Shown: positions 7,034 to 16,103 of the stretch, piece by piece
Numbering within the stretch: the first letter of the stretch is position 1
Layout of the letters: the number at the start of each line of letters is the position of its first letter
NCBI GenBank assembly: GCA_009702755.1
Contig: WLHL01000003.1
Location: 1-64,000, forward strand
Source: Actinomycetota bacterium
Lineage (GTDB): Bacteria; Actinomycetota; Acidimicrobiia; Acidimicrobiales; Ilumatobacteraceae
Direction of reading: 5' to 3'
DNA length: 64,000 nucleotides
Made by a program: the position numbers and the translations under genes
The notes under the pieces: generated by a model
Databases searched by the model: none
The model's input: only the letters and a program-made list of their open reading frames with translations
What the model was told of the DNA's origin: nothing

Positions 7034-8215
7034 ATGGCCGGTTCATACATCGTCGCAGGAGCACGTACACCCATCGGCAAGATGAGTGGCGCGCTTTCCT
7101 CATTTAGTGCTGCAGACCTAGGTGGTTTCGCAATCAAGGCAGCCCTCGAGCGTGCCGGCGTGAAGCCCGAGGAAGTCGAGCACGTCATTATGGGCCAGGT
7201 GCTCATGGCTGGTCAGGGTCAAGTACCCGCGCGCCAAGCTGCGTTCAAGGGTGGCATCCCCATGAACATTCCTTCCATCAACATCAACAAGGTCTGCTTG
7301 TCCGGTCTGAACTCCATTTACATGGCAGACCAGATGATTGCTTCCGGCGAAGCCGACATCGTGATTGCAGGTGGCATGGAGTCAATGACGAATGCTCCGT
7401 ATCTCGCACAAGGTGCACGTGGTGGTTTCCGTTACGGCAACACCGAACTCAAGGACGCCATCGTCAGTGACGGTCTCTGGTGTTCATTCGACAACGTGCT
7501 CATGGGTCTTGGTACCGACAACTACTGCGCAGGCACCATCACACGTGATCAGCAAGACGAGTTGGCAATGAAGTCAAACGTTCGCGCAGCAGCAGCTATC
7601 GATGCTGGTCGTTTCAATGATGAAATCATTCCTGTTGCTGTTCCACAACGCAAGGGTGACCCAAAGATGGTCACTGTTGACGAAGGCGTTCGCGCCGACA
7701 CAACAATGGAATCACTTGGTGGCTTGAAGCCAGCGTTCGACAAGAACGGCAGCATCACTGCAGCAAACGCATCACAGATTTCTGACGGTGGTTCAGCAGT
7801 CGTCATGATGTCGAAGAAGGCAGCAGAAGCTCGCGGCGTGAAGCCATTGGGCGAAGTTCTTTCGTACGGCATGGTTGCTGGTCCAGACAACGCATCGTTG
7901 TTGCACCAGCCAAGCCGTTCCATCTTGCGCGCACTTGACCGTGCAAACATGAAGACATCAGATGTTGACTTGTTCGAATTGAATGAGGCATTCGCTGCGG
8001 TCGGCATTGCATCGATGAAGGAACTCGGCATCACCGACGAGATCGTGAACGTCAATGGTGGCGCAATTGCTTTGGGTCACCCCATCGGCATGAGCGGCAA
8101 CCGTCTTGCACTCACCATCCTTCACGAACTTCGTCGTCGTGGTGGCGGTGTTGGTGCAGCTGCACTGTGCGGTGGTGGCGGGCAAGGCGACGCCATCATC
8201 TTGCGCGCACTCTAA
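7034..8215 (+). CDS. Acetyl-CoA acetyltransferase (thiolase)
   Basis: A 393-residue type II thiolase. The nucleophilic Cys is in NKVCLSGLNS (about residue 88), followed by GGMESMTNAPY, NEAFAA, GGAIALGHPIGMSG (catalytic His) and LCGGGGQGDA (acid/base Cys). It condenses two acetyl-CoA to acetoacetyl-CoA or runs in reverse. Divergent from ccr and sharing its intergenic region, it likely feeds the C4 acyl-CoA pathway that ends at crotonyl-CoA. ATG 7034 has a GGAGG site; the ORF opens 24 nt earlier. Confidence 0.93.
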   Translation: MAGSYIVAGARTPIGKMSGALSSFSAADLGGFAIKAALERAGVKPEEVEHVIMGQVLMAGQGQVPARQAAFKGGIPMNIPSININKVCLSGLNSIYMADQMIASGEADIVIAGGMESMTNAPYLAQGARGGFRYGNTELKDAIVSDGLWCSFDNVLMGLGTDNYCAGTITRDQQDELAMKSNVRAAAAIDAGRFNDEIIPVAVPQRKGDPKMVTVDEGVRADTTMESLGGLKPAFDKNGSITAANASQISDGGSAVVMMSKKAAEARGVKPLGEVLSYGMVAGPDNASLLHQPSRSILRALDRANMKTSDVDLFELNEAFAAVGIASMKELGITDEIVNVNGGAIALGHPIGMSGNRLALTILHELRRRGGGVGAAALCGGGGQGDAIILRAL

Positions 8216-8223
8216 ATCTGTAG

Positions 8224-9444
8224 ATGTTCAAAGAGCCACTCAGTCGAGCGATGCATGTCGCCCGCTGGGTGGCTCTTGCATTTCTCATCGGAGTTTTATC
8301 CGGGCTTCTTTCGGCTGCATTCATTGAGGCTCTGAACTGGGCCACTGACACGCGGGAGGGTAACAACTGGCTGGTGTTTACATTGCCACTTGCAGGACTT
8401 CTTGTTGGTTGTTCGTATCACTACCTCGGTCGCGGACTCGAACGCGGCAGTAATCTCATCATCGATCAAATCCATTCCCGCTCTGAATGGATTCCTCTCC
8501 GACTCACGCCGCTCATCTTTGGTGCAAGCGTCGTCTCTCATGTGGCTGGTGGTTCGACTGGTCGTGAAGGCGCAGCTCTGCAATTAGCCGCGGGTGTGAC
8601 TGACCCCATCAGCAAAAGGTTGGGTCTGAACCCAGCAGACCGCTCCCTCATGTTGATCGCCGCAATTGCTGGCGGATTCGGATCTGTCTTTGGAGTACCT
8701 GTTGCTGGTGCTGTCTTCGCCTTAGAAGTGCAACGTGTGGGCCGGGTTCGTTACGAAGCGCTGGTGCCAGCATTCGTTGCAAGTTTCGTGGGAGACGCAG
8801 TGGTGCGCGGACTCGGTGTGTCGCACACGCACTATCCCGTCATGCCAAAGGTTGCATGGTCAGTTTCCATGGCATGGAAGGTCGCTTTGTTCGGAGTGAT
8901 TGGTGGCCTCATCGCAATGCTCTTTGTGCATCTCACACATTTCATCAAAGACACTCTCAAGAAATACGTCGCGTGGTACCCAGCACGTCCTGTCATCGGC
9001 GGCGTTCTTCTCACCATCCTCATTCTTTCTTTCGGATGGCGCGACTACTCCGGACTTTCTATTCCACTCGCTCTTGAAGCGATGAATGGATCAGTTGCAG
9101 GACAATGGGGCAGCAAGTTGCTGTTGACCTCCATCACGATTGGTTCAGGATTCGTCGGTGGTGAGTTCATTCCGCTGTTTGTGATTGGCGCATTGGCCGG
9201 CGCAAGTTATGCACACACCATTGGAGCCAATGTTGTGGTGTTCGCAATCATCGGTTCCATCACGGTGCTAGCCGGGGCAACGAATACCCCACTTGCGTGC
9301 ACCATCATTGGCATCGAGCTGTTCGGCGGGCAGGGCCTCACATTTTTCGCGCTGGCGTGTGCTGCTGCGTATGCAACAAGTGGTCATACCGGCATCTACC
9401 ACGCGCAACCTGTGAGTGCTCACAAGTCGGGTATTGCTAATTAG
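8224..9444 (+). CDS. CLC-family anion transporter, F-type (fluoride/proton antiporter-like) motifs
   Basis: A 406-residue polytopic CLC protein. Instead of canonical GSGIP it has GSNLIIDQIH, and instead of GREGP it has GREGAALQ within SHVAGGSTGREG; the third anion-site segment reads GSGFVGGEFIPLFVIGA. As I recall the literature, CLC-F fluoride exporters carry GNNLI/GMNLI and GREGT versions of these motifs, so this protein looks closer to that branch than to chloride CLCs. The gating Glu (GREG) is kept. No fluoride riboswitch fits in the 8-nt gap behind the thiolase gene, with which it is probably co-transcribed. Ion specificity is inferred. Confidence 0.8.
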   Translation: MFKEPLSRAMHVARWVALAFLIGVLSGLLSAAFIEALNWATDTREGNNWLVFTLPLAGLLVGCSYHYLGRGLERGSNLIIDQIHSRSEWIPLRLTPLIFGASVVSHVAGGSTGREGAALQLAAGVTDPISKRLGLNPADRSLMLIAAIAGGFGSVFGVPVAGAVFALEVQRVGRVRYEALVPAFVASFVGDAVVRGLGVSHTHYPVMPKVAWSVSMAWKVALFGVIGGLIAMLFVHLTHFIKDTLKKYVAWYPARPVIGGVLLTILILSFGWRDYSGLSIPLALEAMNGSVAGQWGSKLLLTSITIGSGFVGGEFIPLFVIGALAGASYAHTIGANVVVFAIIGSITVLAGATNTPLACTIIGIELFGGQGLTFFALACAAAYATSGHTGIYHAQPVSAHKSGIAN

Positions 9445-9446
9445 CT

Positions 9447-10055
9447 CTACGGGTCAAGCCGGCGACGATTGCCGAACGCACGACCAAGTGTGACTTCATC
9501 GGCGAATTCAATGTCTCCACCCACGGGCAAACCACTTGCTAATCGACTGACGGTGACGCCCAGTGGATCAAGCAAACGTACGAGATACATCGCAGTGACA
9601 TCGCCTTCAGTGTTGTTGCTGGTGCACACAACAACTTCTGTGATGCCCTCGGGCTTGATGCGCGCGATGAGTTCTCGCACTTTTAAGTTCTCTGGGCTGA
9701 CGCCTTGTAGCGGATCAATGAGGCCGAGAAGTACGTGATAGCGACCGCGGAACTCGCCAGTACGTTCTAACGCTGCGATATCGCGCGAGTCTTCGACAAC
9801 ACACACGATGGATGTTTCACGCTTTGCATCAGTACAGATACTGCACAACTCAGCATCTGCCAAGTTGAAACAACGATCACAGAATCGCACACGTTGCTTC
9901 GCTTCGATGATTGCGCGAGCAAGACGAGCAACATCTTCATTTTCAGATTTGATGAGGTGAAGCGCTAAACGTTGTGCGCTACGTGGCCCAATGCCTGGCA
10001 AGCGTCCTAACTCGTCAATGAGCATCTGCACTGGCGGTGTGTACGGAGAAGCCAT
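9447..10055 (-). CDS. recR: Recombination mediator RecR
   Basis: A 202-residue RecR of normal length: helix-hairpin-helix (LGRLPGIGPRSAQRLALHL), C4 zinc finger (CDRCFNLADAELCSIC), Toprim domain (VCVVEDSRDIAALE to CTSNNTEGDVTAMY) and a C-terminal Walker-B-like tail. It acts with RecF/RecO in loading RecA at gaps. It lies 5 nt downstream of dnaX, the usual bacterial pairing. Confidence 0.96.
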   Translation of the reverse strand: MASPYTPPVQMLIDELGRLPGIGPRSAQRLALHLIKSENEDVARLARAIIEAKQRVRFCDRCFNLADAELCSICTDAKRETSIVCVVEDSRDIAALERTGEFRGRYHVLLGLIDPLQGVSPENLKVRELIARIKPEGITEVVVCTSNNTEGDVTAMYLVRLLDPLGVTVSRLASGLPVGGDIEFADEVTLGRAFGNRRRLDP

Positions 10056-10060
10056 AGTTC

Positions 10061-11968
10061 TTACTGCGCTGAGGTGTCGTCGATGACAACACCATCGGGG
10101 AAAGAGTCTTGCAACGCAGCGAGCACAGGATCAATCGCGTCATCGACAGCGGTTGTTTCCTTCATATCAATCTCTGCGTATGGGTCATCTTCAACAACCT
10201 TGTCGATTGTCTTGGTCTTCTCTTCTGCTACCGGAGCAGTTGGTCGTTCGATTCCGGATGTGGGATCAGCTTGCGTGAAGACCACGGTGCAACTCAGGCC
10301 ACATACCTTCTTCACCGCATCGACAACAGCTGCCGACTGATCTTGTGCACGCTTCAAAGGAGTATTGGCGGGCAACTTGATGGTGAGTTTCTTGCCGTCA
10401 AAAGCCTCAACGATTGCTGGCTTAAAGATTGCTTTCGGGAGGCCCTTCATTGCATCAGTCACTTGCGGCCACATCTGCGCCGGGTCTCCACCCGCAACAG
10501 ACCCTGATGAGGCTGTCTCGACGCTCGTCGACTCGCCTTGCTTCGCTTCGCTCATAATCGGCGAGCCTCCGCCGTCGCGCGCCTCATCCACATCTTTTGT
10601 AACTTCGGCTGGCGCCGCTGTGGCCTGGGTGTTCTTTGTAGAGGCCGGCGCTGTTGTGGGTGCTGTGACATCCGCGTGTGCACCGTGGGTCGGTTCATTT
10701 GCCGAAACTTGCGAGCTTGCGAGGGTTTCGGCGGGTGAAGCCGACCCTACAGGTGCACTAGGAGCTGATGCTGCGCCGACAGCAGCGCGGCCACCAATTT
10801 TTGCACGCCCTGTTGCAGGATTCAGCGGCGCTGGTGGCAATGCTGCAGCGACTCCTTGTTCCTTCAACTGCTTTACAGCTTCTTCGAGTTGCGAGATTCG
10901 TGCGAGCAAGTTTTCTGTGCTGTCGTCAAACGATGGCGCTGCAAGCTGCACGACTGCAACCTCTAACAACAAACGAGAGTCGGGCGCATGACGCATCTCC
11001 ACCATCGTGCTGCCGAGTACTTCCATGATGCGAACAATGCGTTGCACTCCGAGTTCACGTGCATATCCGTTGAGTTCGGCAAGACGAGCCTGAGGCAATT
11101 GCACGAGTTCTGGCGACATGATGGACAAGAAGCAGTTTCGCATGAGTCGCACAATGTCTTCGGCATATGTGTGTGCATCGCGGCCTTGCTGCATTGCACG
11201 AGCAACTGCTGCTAATGCCTCGCCGTGATTACGATCGACAATTGCTTTCACAATCTCTTCGGTGTGCTGAGCATCCTCTGGCTCGCCACCACCAGCAGCA
11301 ACAAGTTCAAGTGCTGACAACGTGTCGCGCGCACTTCCGCCACCTTGACGAAGAACATGAGCAATGCCTTCATCATCAACATCAAGTTCTGCTTTTTCAA
11401 TAACGAACCGGACATACTTCTCAAGCTGGTCAATAGGCAGCAAGTGGAACTGCAGATGCTGTACGCGACTGCGAATCGTTTCTGACACTTTTTGCGGATC
11501 AGTTGTTGCCAACACAAACACAACCTGTGCTGGTGGCTCTTCCAGTGTCTTCAGCAATGCAGCTTCGGCAGCACGGGTAAGCATGTGGACTTCGTCAAGA
11601 ATGAAAACACGATGACGACCAGGGCTGGTCAGTGCGGCTGCCTCGATGATGTCGCGAATCTCTTGAACACCGTTGTTGCTGGCAGCGTCCAGTTCCAGAA
11701 CGTCATAACTGGTGCCCAACTCCACTGCCTTGCAGGAATCACATTCACAGCAGGGTTCGCCCTCGACGGGGTTCTCACAGTTCAGAACCTTGGCCAAAAT
11801 TCGGGCGGTGGTGGTTTTACCGGTACCACGAGGCCCTGAAAACAAATAGGCCTGGCCTTCGCGCCCATTAATGACGGCATTACGCAAAGCCCGCACAATG
11901 TGCTCCTGGCCATACAGCTCGGAGAACTTCCGTGGACGGAAGCGACGGTAGAGGGACTGTGTTGCCAT
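10061..11968 (-). CDS. dnaX: DNA polymerase III subunit gamma/tau
   Basis: A 635-residue protein starting MATQSLYRRFRP. The AAA+ clamp-loader core has Walker A GPRGTGKTT, a Cys4 zinc module (CENPVEGEPCCECDSCKAVE), Walker B FILDEVHML and a sensor-1 region (ATTDPQKV). A Pro/Ala-rich linker (about 395-500) leads to a C-terminal tau-like domain. No A-rich slippery heptamer was seen, so a frameshifted gamma product is not supported. ATG 11968 is set by homology and by TAGGGT 7 nt upstream, although the ORF runs to 12031. Confidence 0.95.
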   Translation of the reverse strand: MATQSLYRRFRPRKFSELYGQEHIVRALRNAVINGREGQAYLFSGPRGTGKTTTARILAKVLNCENPVEGEPCCECDSCKAVELGTSYDVLELDAASNNGVQEIRDIIEAAALTSPGRHRVFILDEVHMLTRAAEAALLKTLEEPPAQVVFVLATTDPQKVSETIRSRVQHLQFHLLPIDQLEKYVRFVIEKAELDVDDEGIAHVLRQGGGSARDTLSALELVAAGGGEPEDAQHTEEIVKAIVDRNHGEALAAVARAMQQGRDAHTYAEDIVRLMRNCFLSIMSPELVQLPQARLAELNGYARELGVQRIVRIMEVLGSTMVEMRHAPDSRLLLEVAVVQLAAPSFDDSTENLLARISQLEEAVKQLKEQGVAAALPPAPLNPATGRAKIGGRAAVGAASAPSAPVGSASPAETLASSQVSANEPTHGAHADVTAPTTAPASTKNTQATAAPAEVTKDVDEARDGGGSPIMSEAKQGESTSVETASSGSVAGGDPAQMWPQVTDAMKGLPKAIFKPAIVEAFDGKKLTIKLPANTPLKRAQDQSAAVVDAVKKVCGLSCTVVFTQADPTSGIERPTAPVAEEKTKTIDKVVEDDPYAEIDMKETTAVDDAIDPVLAALQDSFPDGVVIDDTSAQ

Positions 11969-11975
11969 TGATGTG

Positions 11976-11981
11976 ACCCTA
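11976..11981 (-). promoter_or_regulatory. -10 element TAGGGT of dnaX-recR
   Basis: TAGGGT-CACATCA-ATG on the minus strand places the hexamer 7 nt from the start codon, with no ribosome site, so a leaderless dnaX-recR transcript is predicted. Confidence 0.6.
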
Positions 11982-12064
11982 CCAATGAGGTGCATCGGGG
12001 GGGCTGTGTGTGCCATCGTTGAACACTTCAACGGCGTGCCGACTGGCTACCGTTTTCTCAACCC

Positions 12065-13924
12065 ATGCGTCGCTTCCTCCCCTTCCTCCTCGCCTTCTTT
12101 GGTGCCATTGTCCTCGGCATCGGAACCGCTCATGCCGCAGGGGACAATTCCATCGATACCTCCACCCCTGGAAATGGCGAGACCATCACCCTCGCGCCCA
12201 CCCAGATTCAATTGCGTTTCACCGCCCCGGTCGGTGGCGCAGAGGCCGTCGCACAAATGGGTCTGGTTCTCACATGTGATAGCCGCATCATCAACCTCAG
12301 TGCACCTCAACTCGCAGCCGATGGGCTCACTGTCTCAGCGGCACTCACGCAGCGCCTCTCAAATGGCAATTGCACTGTCACGTGGACATTGCCTGACACC
12401 AGCGCCGGCACTTACAGCTTCACATCGGCAGTTGATGTCACTACCACCGTGCCTGCCGCTAATCCCGGAAACACGACACCAACAATCCCTGGTGTTCCCG
12501 GTGAAGAAGCAGCGGTGTCGGAGCCACGCCTCGGCGGTCCCATTGGACTCGTGCGGTGGATTTCTTTCTTCTTCACATCAGCACTCTTTGGCGGATTGAT
12601 CTTCATCAAGATCGCCTGGCCTGAAGGTGTTGAGTACCCAGTGTGCGAAAAGTATTTCCGGCAGATCAGCATCCTTGCGATTGCATCACTTGTTCTGTTG
12701 ATGATGCTCATGTCAGCACGTCAAGCCGGCACTGGAATCGGTTCGACGATCTCCCCAACATCATGGGGTCCACTATTTGAAACAAACGATGGACGTGCGT
12801 TGGTGCTTCGCTTTATTGCAGTGTGTGGCCTTGCATATTTTGCGTGGATCACAGAACGCATCAACTTTGAAAACTTGGTGATGCCGAGCACCATCGCATT
12901 GCTGTTCTTTGCACTCTCTTTTGGTTTTGATCGCACAGGCGGACGGTATGCCGCACTCGGCGTCTTGCTTTCCGTATCGCACATGGCATTGGTCGCAACA
13001 TGGGTCGGCGCTATCGCGATTATCTGGCGTGTTGTTTTATACGGACCCGGTAGTAACGACCTTGTTCACGCACTTCGTGGTTGGAGCCGCATTGCAAACC
13101 TTGTGATGGTGGGCATCATCGTCACTGGCGCCATTCAGGTGTACCGCATTGACAATTTCAGCCTTATCAATAGCGGACACGGTCGTGTCATTCTCTTGAA
13201 GTCACTGATAGTTGCTGCACTCATTTTTGTTGACAACACAGTGCGTCAATTTGTGTTGCGTGGTTTACAACGTGCAAAGTCGCTGAACGAAAAAGTTGTG
13301 TACCGACTCAAGCGTCCCGTCGGTTTCCAGTTGTCAATCACCATTGTGATTCTTGCGCTTTCATCGTGGCTCCTATCGATGCGCCCGCCATATGTTTTGC
13401 AAGTTGATAAAGGTCCGCGTGTTGACTACGCCATCGTGCAAGATCTCGAAGGAGCCGACAATTTCCATGTGCGTGTCTCGATCACACCTGGCAACATCGG
13501 TGCCAACAGAGTTCTGATCGAACTCTTCGGCCCATCGCGCATTCAAAAATTCACTGTGAAGTTCACGCCCGAGAATCCGAACTACTCCGGTTTCACCATC
13601 AACGTGCCGATCACTCGGCCGGGCGCTGCCTTGGTTGCCGAAGACTCCGGCATGTTGCTACGAGCCCCGGGTAACTGGAAGATGGAAATCAACGGAGTCA
13701 CCACCATCGGCGAACTCAAGACACTCACGTCTCAGTTCGTCATCGCCGACGGGGTCACCGTCATCACCACCCCTAAGCAAGGTCTCTCCCCCGCCAGCAC
13801 CACCACGATTCCAGCAACCACCGTGCCCCCAACGCTTGCGCCTACCATCGCACCGACCATGGCTCCCACAATCGCCCCAACGGTTCCCCCTGCCGTCGCC
13901 ACCACTGTCCCCCCAGCGGGCTAA
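12065..13924 (+). CDS. CopC/CopD-like fusion membrane protein
   Basis: A 619-residue protein. A signal peptide ends at AHA (about 24). Residues about 25-125 resemble the CopC/YcnJ beta-sandwich (STPGNGETI, LRFTAPV, GTYSFTSAV). A Pro/Thr linker follows, then about eight transmembrane helices resembling CopD (about 160-445), an exported beta-rich segment (about 450-575) and a Thr/Pro tail (TIAPTMAPTIAPTVPP). The CopC-like part has no His after cleavage, so the usual Cu(II) ligands are missing; two Cys could pair instead. Copper uptake or an envelope role is possible, but copper binding is not supported by visible ligands. Confidence 0.75.
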   Translation: MRRFLPFLLAFFGAIVLGIGTAHAAGDNSIDTSTPGNGETITLAPTQIQLRFTAPVGGAEAVAQMGLVLTCDSRIINLSAPQLAADGLTVSAALTQRLSNGNCTVTWTLPDTSAGTYSFTSAVDVTTTVPAANPGNTTPTIPGVPGEEAAVSEPRLGGPIGLVRWISFFFTSALFGGLIFIKIAWPEGVEYPVCEKYFRQISILAIASLVLLMMLMSARQAGTGIGSTISPTSWGPLFETNDGRALVLRFIAVCGLAYFAWITERINFENLVMPSTIALLFFALSFGFDRTGGRYAALGVLLSVSHMALVATWVGAIAIIWRVVLYGPGSNDLVHALRGWSRIANLVMVGIIVTGAIQVYRIDNFSLINSGHGRVILLKSLIVAALIFVDNTVRQFVLRGLQRAKSLNEKVVYRLKRPVGFQLSITIVILALSSWLLSMRPPYVLQVDKGPRVDYAIVQDLEGADNFHVRVSITPGNIGANRVLIELFGPSRIQKFTVKFTPENPNYSGFTINVPITRPGAALVAEDSGMLLRAPGNWKMEINGVTTIGELKTLTSQFVIADGVTVITTPKQGLSPASTTTIPATTVPPTLAPTIAPTMAPTIAPTVPPAVATTVPPAG

Positions 13925-13993
13925 AACCCCTCTTCCAGCTCCCAAATCGGGGGCAGAACCCCACGGATAGAGCCGATAAGCCCCTTTCGGCAC

Positions 13994-13999
13994 TAGCGT
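13994..13999 (+). promoter_or_regulatory. -10 element TAGCGT of the carboxylase operon
   Basis: TAGCGT lies 7 nt before the GTG at 14007. No Shine-Dalgarno is visible, which supports GTG 14007 over the in-frame ATG at 14031. Confidence 0.6.
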
Positions 14000-14006
14000 T
14001 TCCGAC

Positions 14007-15572
14007 GTGACTGATACCGCTGGCGCCTCAATGCAGGACAAGATCAACGACCTCCGCGACCGTCAAGAGCAGGCCCGCAATGCGGGTAGCGCTCGGTCTG
14101 TCGAACGCCATAAGGGCAAGGGCAAACTCCTCGCTCGTGAGCGCATCGAATACCTCTGCGATCCAGGCTCTTTCCATGAACTCGACATGCTTGCTCGCCA
14201 CCGTGCACAAGCAGCCGGTCTCGAAGAGCGCCCATACACCGACGGTGTCATCACCGGCTGGGGCACCATCGAAGGTCGCAAAGTGTTCCTCTTCTCTCAA
14301 GACTTCACCGTGTTCGGTGGCGCGCTTGGTGAAGTGTTCGCCGAGAAGATCCACAAGCTCATGGACCTCGCCCTCAAGGTCGGCGCTCCTGTTGTTGGTT
14401 TGAATGACGGCGCTGGTGCGCGTATTCAAGAAGGCGTTGTATCGCTTGCGTCGTACGGCGGCATCTTCCATCGCAACGTGCAGGCATCGGGTGTCATCCC
14501 GCAGATCTCTGTCATCCTCGGACCATGTGCTGGTGGCGCTGTGTATTCACCAGCGATGACCGACTTCATTTTCATGGTGCGCGAATCCAGCCACATGTTC
14601 ATCACCGGACCCGACGTTGTGAAGACAGTGACCGGCGAAGACGTGACGCTTGAAGAACTTGGTGGCGCAATGAGCCACGCTTCGAAGAGTGGTGTTGCAA
14701 CGTTCGTCTCTGCAGATGAGCAGGCATGCCTCGACGATGTTCGTTTCTTGATGTCATTCCTTCCACAGAACAACTTGGAAGAAGCACCACGTGAAGAACC
14801 CACTGATGACCCAGAGCGTTCATGCGACATGTTGCGCGACATTCTTCCTGTCTCACCAAACCAGCCATATGACATGAAGAAAGTCATTCGCGAAGTGTGT
14901 GACGACGGTGAGTACTTCGAATACTTCCAGCACTGGGCAACCAGCATCACCTGTGGTTTCGCACGTCTTGACGGAATGACAGTCGGCGTTGTGGGCAACC
15001 AGCCCATGGCATTCGCTGGTGTTCTCGACATTGAATCAAGTGAAAAAGCTGCACGTTTCGTGCGTACCTGCGATGCATTCAACATTCCGCTCATCACGTT
15101 CGTTGACGTTCCCGGATTCCTTCCTGGCGTGAACCAAGAGCACGAGGGAATCATTCGTCACGGTGCAAAGTTGTTGTACGCATTCTGCGAAGCAACAGTT
15201 CCTCGCATTCAAATCATCACGCGCAAGGCCTATGGCGGTGCGTACGTGGTGATGAACTCAAAGTCAATTGGTGCAGACCTCGCCTACGCATGGCCAACAG
15301 CAGAACTTGCTGTGATGGGACCACAAGGCGCAGTCGAGATTGTGTACAAGCGTGAATTGCAGCAAGCAGCAGATCCTGTTGCTCGTCGTGCAGAACTCGT
15401 TTCTGAATACACAGAGAAGTACGCCAACCCATACGCAGCTGCTGAGCGCGGCTATGTGGACGACGTCATCGACCCAGCCGACACACGCAAGAAGGTCATC
15501 GCCGGCTTGCGCATGTTGCAGACAAAGCGCGAAGAGTTGCCACGCCGCAAGCACGGCAACATGCCGCTGTAG
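14007..15572 (+). CDS. Acyl-CoA carboxylase, carboxyltransferase (beta) subunit
   Basis: A 521-residue PccB/AccD-type carboxyltransferase. The N-half crotonase-like domain has RHKGKGKLLARERI, FSQDFTVFGGALGE and GGIFHRNVQASGVIPQIS, with the oxyanion region GPCAGGAVYSPA. The C-half has FVDVPGFLPG, RKAYGGAYVVM and the end RRKHGNMPL. It transfers CO2 from carboxybiotin to acetyl- or propionyl-CoA; specificity cannot be read confidently. A companion small subunit lies two genes downstream. The biotinylated alpha subunit is not in the window. Confidence 0.93.
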   Translation: MTDTAGASMQDKINDLRDRQEQARNAGSARSVERHKGKGKLLARERIEYLCDPGSFHELDMLARHRAQAAGLEERPYTDGVITGWGTIEGRKVFLFSQDFTVFGGALGEVFAEKIHKLMDLALKVGAPVVGLNDGAGARIQEGVVSLASYGGIFHRNVQASGVIPQISVILGPCAGGAVYSPAMTDFIFMVRESSHMFITGPDVVKTVTGEDVTLEELGGAMSHASKSGVATFVSADEQACLDDVRFLMSFLPQNNLEEAPREEPTDDPERSCDMLRDILPVSPNQPYDMKKVIREVCDDGEYFEYFQHWATSITCGFARLDGMTVGVVGNQPMAFAGVLDIESSEKAARFVRTCDAFNIPLITFVDVPGFLPGVNQEHEGIIRHGAKLLYAFCEATVPRIQIITRKAYGGAYVVMNSKSIGADLAYAWPTAELAVMGPQGAVEIVYKRELQQAADPVARRAELVSEYTEKYANPYAAAERGYVDDVIDPADTRKKVIAGLRMLQTKREELPRRKHGNMPL

Positions 15573-15581
15573 AGAATCATC

Positions 15582-16103
15582 ATGAGCGAATCAGACAACT
15601 GGCAGCCGCCAACTCCACCAACATTTGGCACCGAGTTCACAGCGCCAATTCAACAAGAACAGCGTGCAGGTTTCTGGATTCGCTTTCTCGCACACATCTG
15701 CGATGGACTGAGTTCGCTACTGGTTGCCCTACCGATTCAGTTGATCGGAGCGCTCGTTTCCGATTCCTCAAATGTTTCCAACGCTGATGGCTTCGCAGGC
15801 TTCACTAGTTTCGGCATGGGCACAACTGACATTTGGTCAGTCATCGGAACAATCGCATCGTTCTTCGTTCTTGCATATTGGATTGGGTCACGCGGTGGTT
15901 CGCCATTACGCGTTCGCCTCGGAGTTCTTGTGTTGGACCAGAACGATGGTTCGTTCATTGGAACAAGACGTGCTGTGTACCGCGGACTCATGGGTTATGT
16001 CTCACAATTGGCACTACTCCTTGGTTATCTGTGGATGCTCTGGGATCCACAGCGCCAAACGTGGCACGACAAGGTCGCACAATCAGTGGTGGTGAAGCGA
16101 TGA
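15582..16103 (+). CDS. RDD family membrane protein
   Basis: A 173-residue protein with a Pro-rich cytoplasmic N-terminus, then the RDD core: AGFWIRFLAHICDG (Arg and Asp at the characteristic places), about three membrane helices and the closing QTWHDKVAQSVVVKR. RDD proteins are poorly characterised; some relate to ion transport. It sits between the carboxylase beta gene (9 nt upstream) and the epsilon-like gene (ATGA overlap), so it is translationally coupled to the carboxylase operon. Confidence 0.85.
   Translation: MSESDNWQPPTPPTFGTEFTAPIQQEQRAGFWIRFLAHICDGLSSLLVALPIQLIGALVSDSSNVSNADGFAGFTSFGMGTTDIWSVIGTIASFFVLAYWIGSRGGSPLRVRLGVLVLDQNDGSFIGTRRAVYRGLMGYVSQLALLLGYLWMLWDPQRQTWHDKVAQSVVVKR

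Noticed and set aside
6897-7103. N-terminal extension of the ccr ORF
   Set aside because: Family homology begins at MEKILQAIL and a promoter-like hexamer sits just before it; the extension consists of the 24-bp repeats and overlaps the thiolase gene start.
8216-8223. Fluoride riboswitch ahead of the CLC gene
   Set aside because: Only 8 nt separate it from the thiolase stop, too short for any riboswitch.
10061-11968. Programmed frameshift in dnaX giving a gamma product
   Set aside because: No A-rich slippery heptamer or following stem was found in the linker region.
14028-15154. Long antisense ORFs opposite the carboxylase beta gene
   Set aside because: They are shadows of a conserved coding sequence with codon-biased third positions; no start signals or domain features.
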